Position numbers and translations under genes: made by a program | DNA from: Hymenolepis diminuta | Taxonomy: Eukaryota > Platyhelminthes > Cestoda > Cyclophyllidea > Hymenolepididae | DNA length: 64,000 nt | Reading direction: 5' to 3' | Assembly (NCBI GenBank): GCA_900708905.1 | Contig: CAADRB010000002.1 | Location: 4,765,661-4,829,660 of the forward strand | The notes under the pieces: generated by a model | What the model was told of the DNA's origin: nothing | What the model saw: only the letters and a program-made list of their open reading frames with translations | Database searches by the model: none | Shown: one piece after another, positions 1 through 12,945 of the stretch | How the letters are laid out: every line of letters starts with the position of its first letter | How positions within the stretch are numbered: position 1 is the first letter of the stretch

Positions 1-1254
1 GTGTGTTGAAGGAAAAAATGTAGATAAAAAGTAAACATTTTTTGAGATTATTTAAACATTTGAACTCTAACAGCCCATTGATGCTATTCCGCTTTGGCCA
101 TTTTAATAAAATTCCATTATTTTCTTTCAGCAAGAAATTAAATTTTTATTTAAATATTAATTAACGCAAATTGCATAGTTGCCGTAGTTTCTGCTTTCAC
201 CATTGCCATTTAAAGAGAATTTGTGGGGAAATAATTGGTTATATATCGGCCAAATATTGCATGATATGAAATAAAGAAGCAGACAACCTTATATTTCATC
301 CAGACAGTTAAGTTTCGCATATAAATTTGATAAAAAATAAGTGAAGATGTTAAGACTGTAAAATTTTAACCCTTTTTCAAAGGAACGAACATAAGTATAA
401 CGAAATTGAGGAAATACGGAAATTAAGTCTGGAATAAAATTGGGTATTTCAGTCAAGTATTTAATTAAAAAAATCGTTCAATTCCTTATCATTTCACCAA
501 AATATTTTGTGTCAAGTTAACAAAATTAGTGTTCATTGCCATGGTTAAATGTTAGAAAAATGAAATCTATAAATCACTATGGCTACGAACTTGTTAGGAA
601 ACCTCAAAGGGGATCCTCTAAAGTATTCTGATTTCACTGCACTTTCGGACTTAACATATTTGGGCCCTGCTCCAAAATGGTTTTTAGATAACATTGAAAA
701 CAATTAAATTCCATTTCTACAGATAAACAGACACCTAAATGAAAAATTATAATTTAACTACAGAAGTCCATTTCTGAAATCCGCAATCATTTTCCGTTAT
801 TGTCTTAGAGCAGAAGATGAAAAATTCTGCAATCAAATCTTTTTTCCCGGAATAGCGCATGGAGTAAATTTTGAAAATCGAACATGAAATAAAGCTATAC
901 TTGTAGTCATTGTTGATGAGGGCATCCACTAATATTATTCTGTTGTATTTTCTAGACAATTCATAATTAAAAGTTATCAAAAGTGGGAATTTATTATTTT
1001 AGTTGGGATGGATCATGCCTGAAACTGTGACAGCATTCTTCAGCTCCTGTTGTATTGAGCTAAAAATGTCCATTACTTAATGTACTTTGTCAAGTACTCG
1101 AAAGCAATGCAATAGTTAGGTAATTATTTGCATAATCAAAATTGGTGAGTTGAGTATTTTCTTGTTAATAGTAAAAAACAATCCCTATTACTTTTTCTCA
1201 ATGTTTTAAAGTAAGAAGAAACAAGATGAGAGGTTTCTTGTAGATGTAACCAAG

Positions 1255-1690
1255 GTGTATGATTCAGAATAAACCGCTCTATCTAAGCACGCCCATCGAT
1301 TTCCCCCTTTCTATAATAGCCTCGTTTCACTCATAGGTACACTTGTACCCATGTTCTCGCGCGGTCTTACCCAAGTGACGCATATAAAGCCGTCTTTGTT
1401 TTCCACACAGAAGAGGATGCACGCATGTCAGTTATCGTCTCTTATGCCTCCACTTCATCTCCTCTCTTCCTCAGCATGCTCCCATCTCTCTTTCTCCTCG
1501 TTGTGGTTCCCTTGAATACATTTTTGGTCTAATCAACTCTTGGTGTTCTGCTCTATAATTGTTGTTAGCTCTAACTCAAACAGTTATGAATTGGTGACTG
1601 TTATCGCTGTTGTTATTTGCTAGCTGCAAACCAATAGTAGTTACCTTAATTCCAACAATCTTATGATACTGTGAAGACATCCAGATGACA
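1255..1690 (-). repeat. Dispersed repeat family 1, copy A
   Basis: The reverse complement of this stretch aligns by eye, over about 430 bases, with 2295-2730 and 46463-46905. Shared landmarks in order are a CCCCCTTTCTAT block, a CCCAAGTGAC block, a CATCTCCTCTCTTCCTC-like pyrimidine block, a GGTGTTCTGCTC block, a GTTGTTATTTGCTAGCTG-like block and a final CTTAATTCCAACA block. It is richer in G+C than its surroundings. No coding capacity, terminal inverted repeats or target duplications were seen, so the class is unknown. Confidence 0.6.
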
Positions 1691-2294
1691 GAAGATTTTC
1701 AGATCTCTAAAATTTTATCATTTTCATCATGAGTGTTATAATCAAGATAAGAGATAACTTTAGACACAGCGTTTAAAGCAAAGAGATTCTGTTATCTGCA
1801 ATAAAGTAATATTTTGCCTATATTTAGATGTAATGCTGAACGGTTAGAGTGCCTCTCATAGCACCAATGAAAGCATGCAAATTCCACAGATAACGGAAAT
1901 TTTTTCAGTGTGCTCGCACTTTACAATTTGAACTTTAATTTATGCTTTGAAAATTTGTTGCGAAAGTTAAACAGATTTGTAAAGTGACAGATGTCCATTG
2001 AATCAACATTCAATGAGTTCTTCAACACCAGCTGCTCTAATTGTTCCCAAGTATAATAAATCTTAGACGTTCATCCATACTGCTTCCCTCGTTTTCTACT
2101 ATCATCACGTCCATCAGTGAAAAATTCATAAAACGATTAACATAGATGTGAGGTTTTCAAGGGTAAGCAAGTATACTGCCAAATCTAAAATGCGAGATAG
2201 AGATTTTAATAAATTGTGGCTAACCGATGTTGGGGCTAACAAGAACCGAGGTCACCAGTTTAGGAGTTATCAAATTGTAAAAACTAATGAACCG

Positions 2295-2730
2295 GGTCTT
2301 GATTGTAGAAGTTAAGACTACAGCTAACAGATAACAACAGCAATAACAGCTTTAGAGTAGAGTGGTCAGGCCGAGAAGTACTGATCAAATCACGATGAGG
2401 ATTCATTCAACTAACAGAGAGATGAGGAACAAAGGAAGTGAAGGGGAAGCGTAAGAGTCGGTAGTTGACAGGCGTGCGTGTATGAGTTGAAATACGAAGA
2501 CAATTTATGGGTCACTTGGGCAAGGACGCGCGTGAGGATTTGAAACGGGACGGCTATAGAAATGGGTGGGAGTATTAGTAAAAGCATTTAGGCATGGCAG
2601 GTAGGAATTTTGAATCATAGTGTCATAAAAGACATTACTGTGGCTTCGTGAACGAAAAATCGAAGTATTGTCATAGCGAATGAGAATAAAGGGTAATTTC
2701 AGATATGCATAGTTATCATTGAAGATCATT
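2295..2730 (+). repeat. Dispersed repeat family 1, copy B
   Basis: Same family as 1255-1690 (opposite strand) and 46463-46905 (same strand). Shared blocks include GAGAGATGAGGAACRAAG, GTCACTTGGG and ACATTACTGTGG/GATGTTACTGCGG, in the same order and spacing as the third copy. The 104-residue minus-strand open frame over this copy is a by-product of its pyrimidine-rich minus strand and has no recognisable domain. Confidence 0.6.
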
Positions 2731-3672
2731 ATGAATAGCAGCCATAAATACTCTGAGAAATTTGGACTAACAGAATCCAAATTTCTTAACCGGAGAGGAT
2801 TCAAGGTGTCTTCCATCAACCCAAGACTCGCACTGAGAAAGAATCTCGCTTCCAGAGCATTACAATTAGTGCATTTATCATTGTTATTGTTGTTAATGGT
2901 ATTGCAAATAAAAGTATAAATACATTAGCTGTAGGGAAGTATCTGAACAGCGGGGAAACTCAATGTGGTCAACAACGGGAGAGTCCTGGAAGCATTAAAT
3001 CGTCCACTTTCTCATTAGAGTTATAGTGGGTAATTTCCTGAATTTTAGAGATCATGGATTGACTTCCAGATTCTTGAATAAGACTGCATCAAAGAAATAC
3101 AGAACTTGTTTAATTGCATATTTTGTTATATTACCTAATGTTATTTGGTTCTTGTTACATCCAAGAGCAGAAAGGTAAGCCTAGGGACGATTTTGAACAT
3201 ATTTTCATGTATCATACTGTTTATACTATATATTAAGATAATCTAAGCATAGTCAGAAAAGCATTCCAGGAAAATTTGAAGGGAAAATACCGGAAATTCA
3301 ACTATTGCCAGCATTGGAATATGTAGTTAGACCGGTAAATATACCTAGATTGTTTACTAATTTACCGCATTTTGTGGCGGTGCGTTCAAAGCATAAATAT
3401 AAATTTAATGATCAAGATATGTCAAAAATATTTTCGGAAAAATAATTAGGTTTGTGAAATATTTTTATGTCAGATGAAGTGGATAAATGAAATTAATTAG
3501 CTAACAAACAAAGGCCCCATCATTTGACATGCTTACTTTGTTTTTTTTTTTTGTGGTGAGACTATAAAAAAGACTCAATTCACAAAGTTTCTAGATAATT
3601 CTTTTTTATTTTGTGTATTTCAGGTTTTATGAGGTATATTTATTTCCTTTAAAACAGAAAATAGGTTCCTTT

Positions 3673-3754
3673 ATGGGAGTTGGCATGGCTTTTATGATTT
3701 ACATAAATTGTTTAACTTTAGGATGCCACGAAAGTTTTTCACGCTGCTATGTCA
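3673..3754 (+). CDS. Proposed exon 1 of the Ig gene: signal-peptide-like N-terminus
   Basis: The exon is bounded by an acceptor (pyrimidine run then CAG ending at 3623) and a perfect donor, CA|GTAAGT, at 3755. From the ATG at 3673 it encodes 27 residues and ends in phase 1. The core MAFMIYINCLTLG is hydrophobic enough for a signal peptide. The next Ig-gene exon (30937) needs exactly a phase-1 partner, and the join creates an Asn codon. A seven-codon upstream ORF (3629-3652) precedes this ATG in another frame. The frame is also open back through the acceptor, giving KQK before the hydrophobic core, so the true start may lie in an earlier exon. The link across a 27-kb intron is inferred; the exon could belong elsewhere or be a chance match. 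Confidence 0.45.
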
Positions 3755-4799
3755 GTAAGTCCCTACAATATTCAATCTTTAAATGTACCTACTAAATAAG
3801 TTACGTGTTCATTCTTATCTCTTCTTAATGTACGGCCAGAAAAGAAAGCATTCATTTTTTTATTAAAACGCCGGGAAATTTTAATGATGAATGCTTATGT
3901 TGTGGTTATAATTTAAACATAATAAAGGAGAAATCTGCTGATTCTGGAGTTCAGATAAGAGAGGGTTCTGGTGACCCTCTGACTTCCTCGTACTTCCCTA
4001 AAATAACTTTTGCATCACAACATATTTAAATACTTTCATATGGCTAAGAGCTTGTGTCACCCCTACTTCAACACGCCAATTCGATTTCAACTCTTAATCA
4101 AATCCTTCAAAGAATAATTTTTTTCAATTTTAAATCATTTTCCACGAATATTTCCAGTGCGGTTTTCCTCTGTGATTCAGCCTGACTTTAATTTCCTATT
4201 TCACTCTCTAGGACTCCCAATGACCTGTTTAAACGTAGGGCCGGAAAATTCAATTGCTGAGTCAGCCGAACTCACCTTTGCTTATCTTTCATTTAAAACC
4301 GACTTACCATTTTTTACGCTTGAAGCTGACATTGTCACCAGTTTCGATTTGTCCTGCTCAGTAATGTAGTCGTTATACATCCCGATTACAAGCGATCTGA
4401 ATACGGTTGGGTTTCTGAAAGATTTCTCAAAATTGTATGAGCCAACGCACTCTTTCCAACCCATAAGCAACTGGACACACAACTGGGTTGTAGCACAGTT
4501 GGAGAAACAGTCTACTGATTCAAAAAAACCAATAGGTCACGGCCTGTAGCTAGCTTACTGCTCGTCTGTATACTGTTAATTGCCGCTATATTTCAATAAA
4601 GCTTTGAAAGCAACCAAATCAACCCTGCATCTTAAATACCATTAGTCAGTAGGACCAAATAAAGATCTGAAGGTATTAAATCTAATCTTCAACTTTCATA
4701 ATTACAGCCTTTTTTCCCTTAATATGGCTGATATATTTTGTTCTGACTTTATTATTCTAATCCATAGCAAGGTAAAAACTCCAACCTTTCCTTAGTGGC

Positions 4800-5100
4800 G
4801 AAGTAGCTGAAATCGTTTCGGAGTAAGTCCAAATAAATGAGTGAGAAAAGATGGGAAAAAACGTCGAGAGTAAATTTGAGATATTAAAGAACTTTGATTC
4901 GTATAATTTTTGGATTCAGATTGTACAAAGTTTGCTTAGTGGGTATTTCACATCTAAAAATTGAAATTTCATTAATCTTTCTCAGTATTATTGAGTAGAG
5001 CTTCTTGGCCAGTTGAATAATTATCATGGCCGGTCTTAATTAATTTTTTTCTTCCAAAGATTAAAAAATCGTAATATTAAGCAACTGATCATAATATAGC
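4800..5100 (+). repeat. Dispersed repeat family 2, copy A
   Basis: Positions 4907-4933 match 22171-22197 at 26 of 27 bases (TTTTTGGATTCAG, one variable base, then TTGTACAAAGTTT). Similarity continues through a diverged middle to a TTTTTCTTCCAA-GATT block. Other copies lie near 22085-22420, 23830-24080 and 51545-51790. Class unknown; no coding capacity was seen. Confidence 0.55.
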
Positions 5101-5207
5101 TGTGCTTAGGTAGCTAATCTTAAATAATATTAAACTGTATCATTATGTAATAATAAAGATTTCGCGTAATGCTCAATATTATACGAGGTCACCTATATTT
5201 TTATAAT

Positions 5208-5672
5208 TTAAAATAACCTGATCATAATTAATCTATCTTTTTTATCAGAAAATCTCATGGCATATACTACTATAATTGGCGAAATGAAAAGGCACGCTGT
5301 AATAGTGTCTGTAAATCGAAACAAGAATTTCGAAATTGCAAGCTTTCCAAAAGTGCCGTCGACAGACGTAAAGATCCCACTGTGGGTGGAGCTCACTGAA
5401 GTTCCAACTGTTACGCATGCATATGAAGATTCCATCAACAGTGAAGGGCACATCATGAGCTTTCCATTTTTCCACAGAGCTTTAGAGTCAAAGCAGATGT
5501 AGGTGCAGATGCAGATGTCTGCGTGAGGACTCTTCAAACTCTTGTTGTTAAACCACCGTGGATAGACAGCGTAGTCAATGGAAGACCTCATATGTCTTCC
5601 AACAAGTGTCGACTCCATCCCGTAGAGCTCTAAAAACCCAGAATTGGAAGGACAGCCGAGAATTTTAATCAT
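5208..5672 (-). other. Unexplained 154-residue open reading frame
   Basis: An intact frame from ATG at 5672 to a stop at 5208, in a stretch clearly richer in G+C than its flanks. It has several cysteines (for example near CICTYIC) and a hydrophobic C-terminal segment (ITACLFISPIIVVYAM). The opposite strand is also open for 81 codons (5257-5502), so strand and frame are uncertain. I recognise no family. It could be an old transposon or pseudogene remnant, an unlinked exon, or a non-coding patch with few stops. Confidence 0.2.
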
Positions 5673-8600
5673 CGTGTCATACCAAATTTATGACCGCTCC
5701 CTAACTCACCAGATCTTACTCCTTTGTATTATTAGGTGTGAGATGGAGTAGAGCGTGGATGAAAAGGAAGTTAATATGCTTGCAGTCAGTCGGTTTCGGA
5801 CTCGATGATAGAAACCGAAGTAGGATATGTAGAATAAAACCTAGGTTAAAATTATGTTTGTTTGCCTTGTTATAAGAAATTGTAAGTTACAACCATGAAC
5901 AGTTTCATTATCTGTTTTTTCTAAGATTGCGTAAGGTGCGTAATGTGTTTTATAATGTGACAGTTATAAGCTATAAGATAGACAAACTAGACGACAGAGG
6001 GAAATCAATCATATTCAAGTTGTTGTGTCTTAAATGGAGTGTATCACATGTTGCTACAATGAGAACCCCGATAACATACCTTCTGAGACAAAAATTGGGT
6101 GAGTATGTAGTATCGAGGATAGGGTTTGAGGGCAAATTTATAGATTTCGATATATCAATATATGCTAAGGAGAGGAGAAAGCTAAAATAGGAATTTCAGC
6201 TTTAACTATAAAATTTATACATAGCTTTGACCGTTGTTACGGTCTCTTTATTATTGCAAACTCCATTCCTAGGAATTTTTGGGAGCGTACATTTGGAGCT
6301 TAGATTTCAAGATGAGTGGGTTAAAATTGAAGTTAGTGCTAATTTTCGAAAGCGAAGGTTTGCATTCATTTTCATTTTATCTCCCCATTTCCAGTCCATT
6401 TAAAATTTATCAGATCGCGGGTGAAAGATTAGTTAATGATATCACCCTCAAATTTGATGGTTACAATGCGTCAGCTAGTGTTAAATTACAACTAGTATAG
6501 ACTATTCAAAGAGCACTGAGTTAAAACGGAGGAAACTCCTTATTTTACTGGAGTGGGTTTATTAAAATCAGTAGCAATTTTTAAGGAATTATAAGCCACA
6601 TTGGGTTTAATACTACTGACTCTGTTGACTAAATATAAGTAGGCGGACATACATTCTGGTTGAAAATGCTGGAACATTAAAAATCCAAGTCGATTGTGTC
6701 AATAATTTCTGGTTTAACTGATCAATGTAATGTATTTATGTCAACATGTGAACCACTGTTAAAAGTTGGAAAATTAATAAAAGTCAAGGATTGGTGAATA
6801 CAAACAAATTAATATGAAAATTAAGACAACTTGCTTCACCAAAGTTTATTGAAGACAATTTATTTTGTTATGTTATGTACTTAATAACTCAACGTCATTC
6901 AAATAATTAAAAATAACAAAAACCAATAAATAATTTTTTCCCTACGCCCTAATTCAAGAAAAACAAAGTAGGTGTAGTTCAACTGAAGAAGTTTACACGA
7001 GAACATGATCATTTGTAATTTTCTATATATTTCGCTACTGATATTTATAGGTAGAGTGTTTAGAACAAGTAATGCATTTTCAAATATTGTAGCCTTTTCT
7101 CTTCCAAAATATCTGATGTGAGCGTTGATATCATATCTTCGGTGACACGCATCTAATTATTTTATCTCAGTTTATTATCTGTCATTGGATTTAGGACGAA
7201 TAATTCATGGAAAGTTATTTTTTGCTGAGCTGAGAATTTATAGTCTTCATGAGCAACTGGATCGACCTGAGCTGCCTCAAATCTTAACTAATACTGGAAC
7301 CCTCTAATGCAACTATTCACCAACTGAAAAGCTGATATCGTACTCAGGTGCTAATTTCTCACCCCCCTCTGAGATATTTATAACTTCACACTTTCATTTC
7401 GAAATTTGGCAACTTCCAATATGAGCATTCGGCCTTCAGCCTCATCTTTACTTTTCGTGGTTGCTCTTTCCATTAAAATTAGTTCGACAGCCCATTTAAT
7501 CATGTTTTGTGATGAAGGTCGTTGGAAATTTGATGATTTCACAGTAGGTTTAATATAAGAGTCAGACAAATTTAAAATAGATATCCCCACTCGAAACTAG
7601 TTACCTAAAAACTGATGGGAAACAATGCCCATTCAAGAAGGAGAAGGCCACGTGCTATGCCTTAAAATATCCCATATTTAAACTTTAGATTGTAAATTAT
7701 ATCTTTCTTTGCTTATACAAATGTCGGCATGTATATTTTTCTTTGTGGATAAAAACGCAGACTGTGCATATTATGCAATAGTGAAGTGCGTAAATACTCA
7801 AGATTTCATCAGATATGCCCCATTGAAAGAAAGTTTCCAATCGATACTACAATGCACTTCTTTAAGATGCTATAGATGGAAATAATAATGCATTTTTATT
7901 CGGGGAAAAATATGTCGATCTTATTATTTCCGTTTTTGAAAAGTGACGTAGAGGTCCAGCAAAGTGGATACTATGGTATGCATTAGTTATCACTATTCTT
8001 GCCTTCCACGAACTATATCACATAATAAGATGGGAAGAAAGCAAGACTGTAGCAATACTAGTGTATTGAGATAAAAGCGAAGAACACGAGAAAGAGAGTA
8101 ATGGAGGAAGGAGAAGACTGAGGGTCAGCTGTAAGAAACATGGTTAGATTATAAAGTTCTTTAGATGAGGTAACCAGTCGGAGAATAAGGTAAGAAATAA
8201 TTCATCATGTAGCAATGATCCTTCAATGAGAGTCTCTGACAACGTTTTTACCACTTCAGGCCACTCTAGATGCACTCTAATCACGTCACAGCACACCACG
8301 GGACTTTAAAGTTCATTACATTATTACTTCAGTTTGCAAACAAATATGTCAGTATTTTCTCATCTCTTTCAAATACCTGTTATAACAAACTGGTTGCTTT
8401 TCTGTGAATAAGTTGAGTGTGAAATGTGCCGTATTCGTAAAGGGCATAGTTCATTTCCCGAGATAATTGATGAGAAGGAAGACATTCTGCCACCATCCTA
8501 TTTGATCAGAATCAAACAGTATTGTCGATCATCCCCATCACCGGATGCGCAATAGTGAACACCTATCACGAGATCCCTGCATATGTGTTGTTGATTTATT

Positions 8601-11054
8601 ATAATCAACAGTACATATGTTATTAATGAAAGGTTTTTCTGAAAACTCGAGATCTAAAATACAGTAGTAATTATCATTCCTGTACCAGCAATAAGTCTGT
8701 ATCAAATCAAATAGTCTTTGACTTAACGAAAAACTCTGACATACGGTATTTTGTCCCTTCGCCGGGGATGTGTCTGGAATAAAAAAGGGAGTGGGAAACA
8801 TAATTTATTTAATAAGAGACGAATCCATTAGAGATTGAATGAAGAACAAAAATATATTTTGGGTTAAATATGCGTGATGGCTGATCTTTATTTGGAGGAA
8901 ATAAAAGTCAGTAATATGCCTTACCTCTGATGAAGATGAAAAGTCAAAATTTTATTTTTTTCAGTTTATGCAATTTAATGAAAAATGAAGGGTTTTAAAA
9001 TGCGATTGATAATAATATTATTAACCTGACATCAACTTACATTATTCTGAAATATCCAGGCACTGGAATTATTCTGGAACTCTATTGTGCGTCCATGGTT
9101 TATCGATTTAACGCAATTTATTGCCGCCCTCAAGCTGTGCATGTTCTAAAATGTATTATATTGGTGGCGGATTTCAATTTGATAAGCTTTTTTGTGCCGT
9201 CTGAAATGTAGGAAACAAGGCGTGCCCTATATTTTTATGATCCGTCGTTAAAATGGTTCAAAACACACCTCCGGAAGCATTCCCATTTGTGTTTTCAGGG
9301 TAAATCTATTCTACCTACTTTCCTTCTTCTTACTTTGTGTAGATTTGGGTTAGCGCATAAGCGACTTTGTAATTTATGCTTAATCATCACAGTTAACAAC
9401 TTATTACTAAGAACTTCCCTGTTAGAGATAACAAGCTCTAGTCGCGTTCAGAATTAGATTTATTCTTAATAATGTAGGCTTTTATGGACTTTAAACTTTA
9501 TCTTATACCTTCATATTGAAATTAACCCTCTTCTATGGTTTAATTTCCAGCTTAATGCTTACAGGTCTGATAACTCTCTGCTTTACCTCAAATAAAAACA
9601 TTCCAAAATATTTTTATTTGCGGTAGTGGAGTTCGTTTGATTAGAAGATCATATGAAATGTATGATATGATCTGAGGGATTGATAACATTTACCGAGAGG
9701 AAAAAGAAGTATAATGACAATCCGACACTTTTTCATGACCTGTTTTTTTGTTGACTAAGATCACTGAATATGGTTAGAAAATATTCAACCAATGTACTCT
9801 ATGGAATGGAATTAAAATATCAATAATGCTTATTAAAATCTATAGGAAAGTCACCTTGTTAGGGGTCAATTTTAAAAGTTTTGTGCTTCGGTTTTACCTA
9901 AGTAGTACTTCTACTTTTTCACTATTTGCTCCATCAATTAAACTTTGTTTTACTCCACCTCCTTCAGCACATTAGATCCGCTCATTTATCACACCAGTGA
10001 CCGTTTTCCTGTCTTCGTTATTATCTAATTAATATTCATTTCCAACAATTTTAACTTACTTTTTCTTTCCTAGTCCCTAATTTTATTTCAAATAATTCTC
10101 ATAAATGTGTTTCAAGCCATTTTATTTCCAATCCATAAAAATAAAACATGCACCACTAGTTTCTTCTTTGTAAGGGAGACAAAAATAGTGATACCAACTC
10201 GTCGTAAGTGTTATACTCCTTCTAGAAGTTAAATGAATGCTTTTAATCTTCTGAAAATTAAGATAATGTTACAAGTATTCCAGAAATTCTCCAAGTTTCT
10301 TCGTATCACTGTAAAGTTCTGTAAATAAGTCATTAATTTTTGATGTTTTTAAGTTTTCAGATTACAGGAATTATTTCGAAATCGAGGTTATGACAGTTTA
10401 CCGAATTACTTAAGATAAAGCGAAGCATGTAATTAAACTGGGAATATTATAGCCTTCAAATTATAACGACTGAAAATCAAAATTCTTTAGATACTAGTAA
10501 AATAAAAAATGAATTGAGAGGAAAAGTAAGGCCAAAAATTGTTTAACGAAGATCTTCAAATAAGTAAATAAAACCGAATAAAAATTTATTATTATTATTT
10601 GGTAATTAATGCGTCTGATTTTTCATTTAAACAAGAGTATGTTGGGAAAATGCACACGTTTGATAAAAATTTCCTTTATATTATCTTCTTATTGGAGGGT
10701 AAGGTGGAAAATAACAAGTAGTAAAAACTGCCATAAGTCTGTCCTGGATTTTATTCTCTTAAATCACTCTAGCCAACTGTACTTTTCTCATTAAAGTATC
10801 CAGGCCACAGATAAAAAATCCTAACAATAGTCATTAATATTTTAATTCGATATAACCGGTCAAAAAAAAACAGTGCGAAGTTCTTCAAATCTGCAACCAT
10901 AGTTGATGGGTGTAGGGCAAATGCATATATGGTTCTCAAGATACTAACTGTCATCACCAGCTGCATTGAAGAAATCTCCGTGTTTCCACTTTAAAACAAC
11001 CCATTTGAATAAGACTTTACTAGCTTGTTATTGTTATTATTATTGATGCATCTC

Positions 11055-11105
11055 TGACTTAATGGTTATCGTGATCGTCTGCGAAGTCAGAGGTTACGTA
11101 TTGTT
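11055..11105 (+). other. tRNA-like pol III promoter remnant (possible SINE head)
   Basis: TGACTTAATGG at 11055-11065 matches the tRNA A-box consensus TRGYNNARNGG at 10 of 11 positions. A GGTT-CG B-box-like start follows at 11092, about the normal tRNA spacing, and between them lies an anticodon-arm-like TCTGC-GAAG-TCAGAGG. The B box is degenerate and a full cloverleaf does not form, so this is not a functional tRNA gene. About 120 bases of richer G+C sequence follow (to about 11220), which would fit a SINE body. Confidence 0.3.
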
Positions 11106-12393
11106 GTACATTGTCGTACAACCAGTGAGCGGATTTGCCAACTGCCTAATGAAAGGGATGGAGGAGTTTCTCACCAGGATGACTCCATGACTTTTCTCCT
11201 CCGCCTAAAGGGTGTATTCTAAAATGCTTCCATAAGTGGACTTTTTAATTAGTATTATAAACTACTCAGTGCCAATGAATTTTGCTATGATACAAAATCA
11301 CTTTTATTTTGATACTAAGCCAGCAGGTTGTGTAATTTTACTCAACTTCTCTATAGCAAAACTCTCTTTCCGCATACTATTATACATTGACAATAATCTT
11401 GTAGGTTTGGACATAAATCCGTTCTTAATTAATTTGGTTAATTTTTCAAAAATTGAACAAATTGTGGGAATACATTGTGATTCATTGTATCATTGATTTT
11501 TCAGTTATTTCCTTCTCAAGGCATGATTACACGATAAATTCTCCCTTAGATACCTCAAACTGAGCATAATTAACTTTCCTCTCTCTCAGACCATATGTTA
11601 TCTCCCTGTGGTTGTCAATTTTCGTGCTACCTCCTTGAGTAATTAAACTTATCCCGAAAAATTTATTTATTGTCTTTTTCATAAATAATTGAACTATTTT
11701 CTGCTTGGATGTAGTTGTGCGGTAAGGTGTCGATAGAGACTCAGTATTCTGAAGTAATTTTATATAACAAACTGAATTCCTTTAAATCGTATTCTGTGAA
11801 ATTGTTTGAGAATTGCCTACATAGTATTTCTAGAAATTTATTGCCCTGTATTGCCCACTTAATTTATATAAGTGGGGAGAATCGATTTTTAAACTATCTT
11901 TGAACGATTCAAAAAATATTATCTCACTAAAATAAAGGCAGAACAAAATTTAACCACCTGAATTTATGATAACCGGAAAAACGTTTTTTAATTGGATCGA
12001 TTAATTTTAGGTTTATAAAAGATAAAATCCATTTCTAATTCATTTTTCTATGAAAAAAATTATTTTTGTATGATTTATAAGGTTATTTATGTGCTTTGTG
12101 AAACTTATCTTAATAGTATGATAGGAGTCTTAAGCAACGATGTCTTTATGGATGCAATTAAGTGGATTTTATGGAAGGATTACCTGGATCTAAATTGAGA
12201 TTAAATATGTATGCCTTTCTTAGCGTTTACGATCAGAATAAATCCTATGCACAACGCCAATTCTTACCGAAATGACATTTTTTCTTTCATAATTATAATT
12301 AACTTCATAACAATAAGCAACGCCTTACTTAGAAATTGTTCAAATTTGTACGGTTCAAATTATCCAACTGGGTGCTAAGCTCTGAATCTGAGC

Positions 12394-12945
12394 ATGAATA
12401 ATTTAGTTCGTCGTCAAGTGCATCCCTACTACCTTCCTAAGTACCAACATCCATACCTCCTCATGTTCTTAAATATTTCAACTGGCTTTGCCAACACTCT
12501 GCATACTAACCGATGCCTTCTGCCAAGGCTGTTTTTCAATTCCCATCGGTCAACTTCTGCATGCAAGTCTTCAGGTCTGTTCTTCTATCCTCGGCAGCCA
12601 GGCCAGTTCTCAATACACTGCATGCACCCATCTATCTTTCTCCTGATCATATCACTACCTAATCTTAACTTCACCTTTATCTCCATTACCCAAACAATAA
12701 ACCCATTTTGTTACAGCATTCTTTCTTTATCTTGTTTTAAGATTAGCCATCCTCCGTCCCTACAATCTGACAATCACCATTCTTATCCTCAAATTTCTTC
12801 TTACTGGGATAGCAATATTAAATACTTCATAATGTTTTTAATACTTAGGTGTTTTAATGAGGCGCTTCAAGTAACCGTCGATTTCTTAAATGACTTGTGT
12901 AATCATATACCATCTGCAGTCTTTTTCATCTCATTTTATTCTTAG
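12394..12945 (+). other. Unexplained 183-residue open reading frame in pyrimidine-rich sequence
   Basis: This is the longest stop-free ATG frame outside the assembly gap. The plus strand here is C/T rich, which itself removes stop codons. The translation is rich in Ser, Phe, Ile, Pro and His and shows no domain, signal or repeat I recognise. I saw no convincing splice borders. More likely a compositionally biased repeat remnant than a gene. Confidence 0.15.

Larger units (their letters stand above)
1..3623. other. Non-coding region upstream of the first proposed Ig-gene exon
   Basis: AT-rich DNA without a recognisable gene. It holds two copies of a dispersed repeat (family 1) in opposite orientation, about 600 bp apart. 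Short open frames, for example on the minus strand at 747-980 and 2505-2819, have no recognisable motif, and the second lies in a repeat copy. A T-rich tract at 3541-3552 and the pyrimidine-rich stretch ending at 3623 lead into the proposed exon. If the first Ig-gene exon has an upstream leader exon, it could lie here or outside the window. I saw no clear promoter. Confidence 0.5.

Noticed and set aside
2719..2919. Plus-strand 66-codon frame ending in a hydrophobic LHLSLLLLLMVLQIK-like stretch, considered as a signal-peptide exon
   Set aside because: The hydrophobic part is at the end of a long frame, the possible donor would be phase 0 (exon 2 needs phase 1), and its start lies in the edge of repeat family 1.
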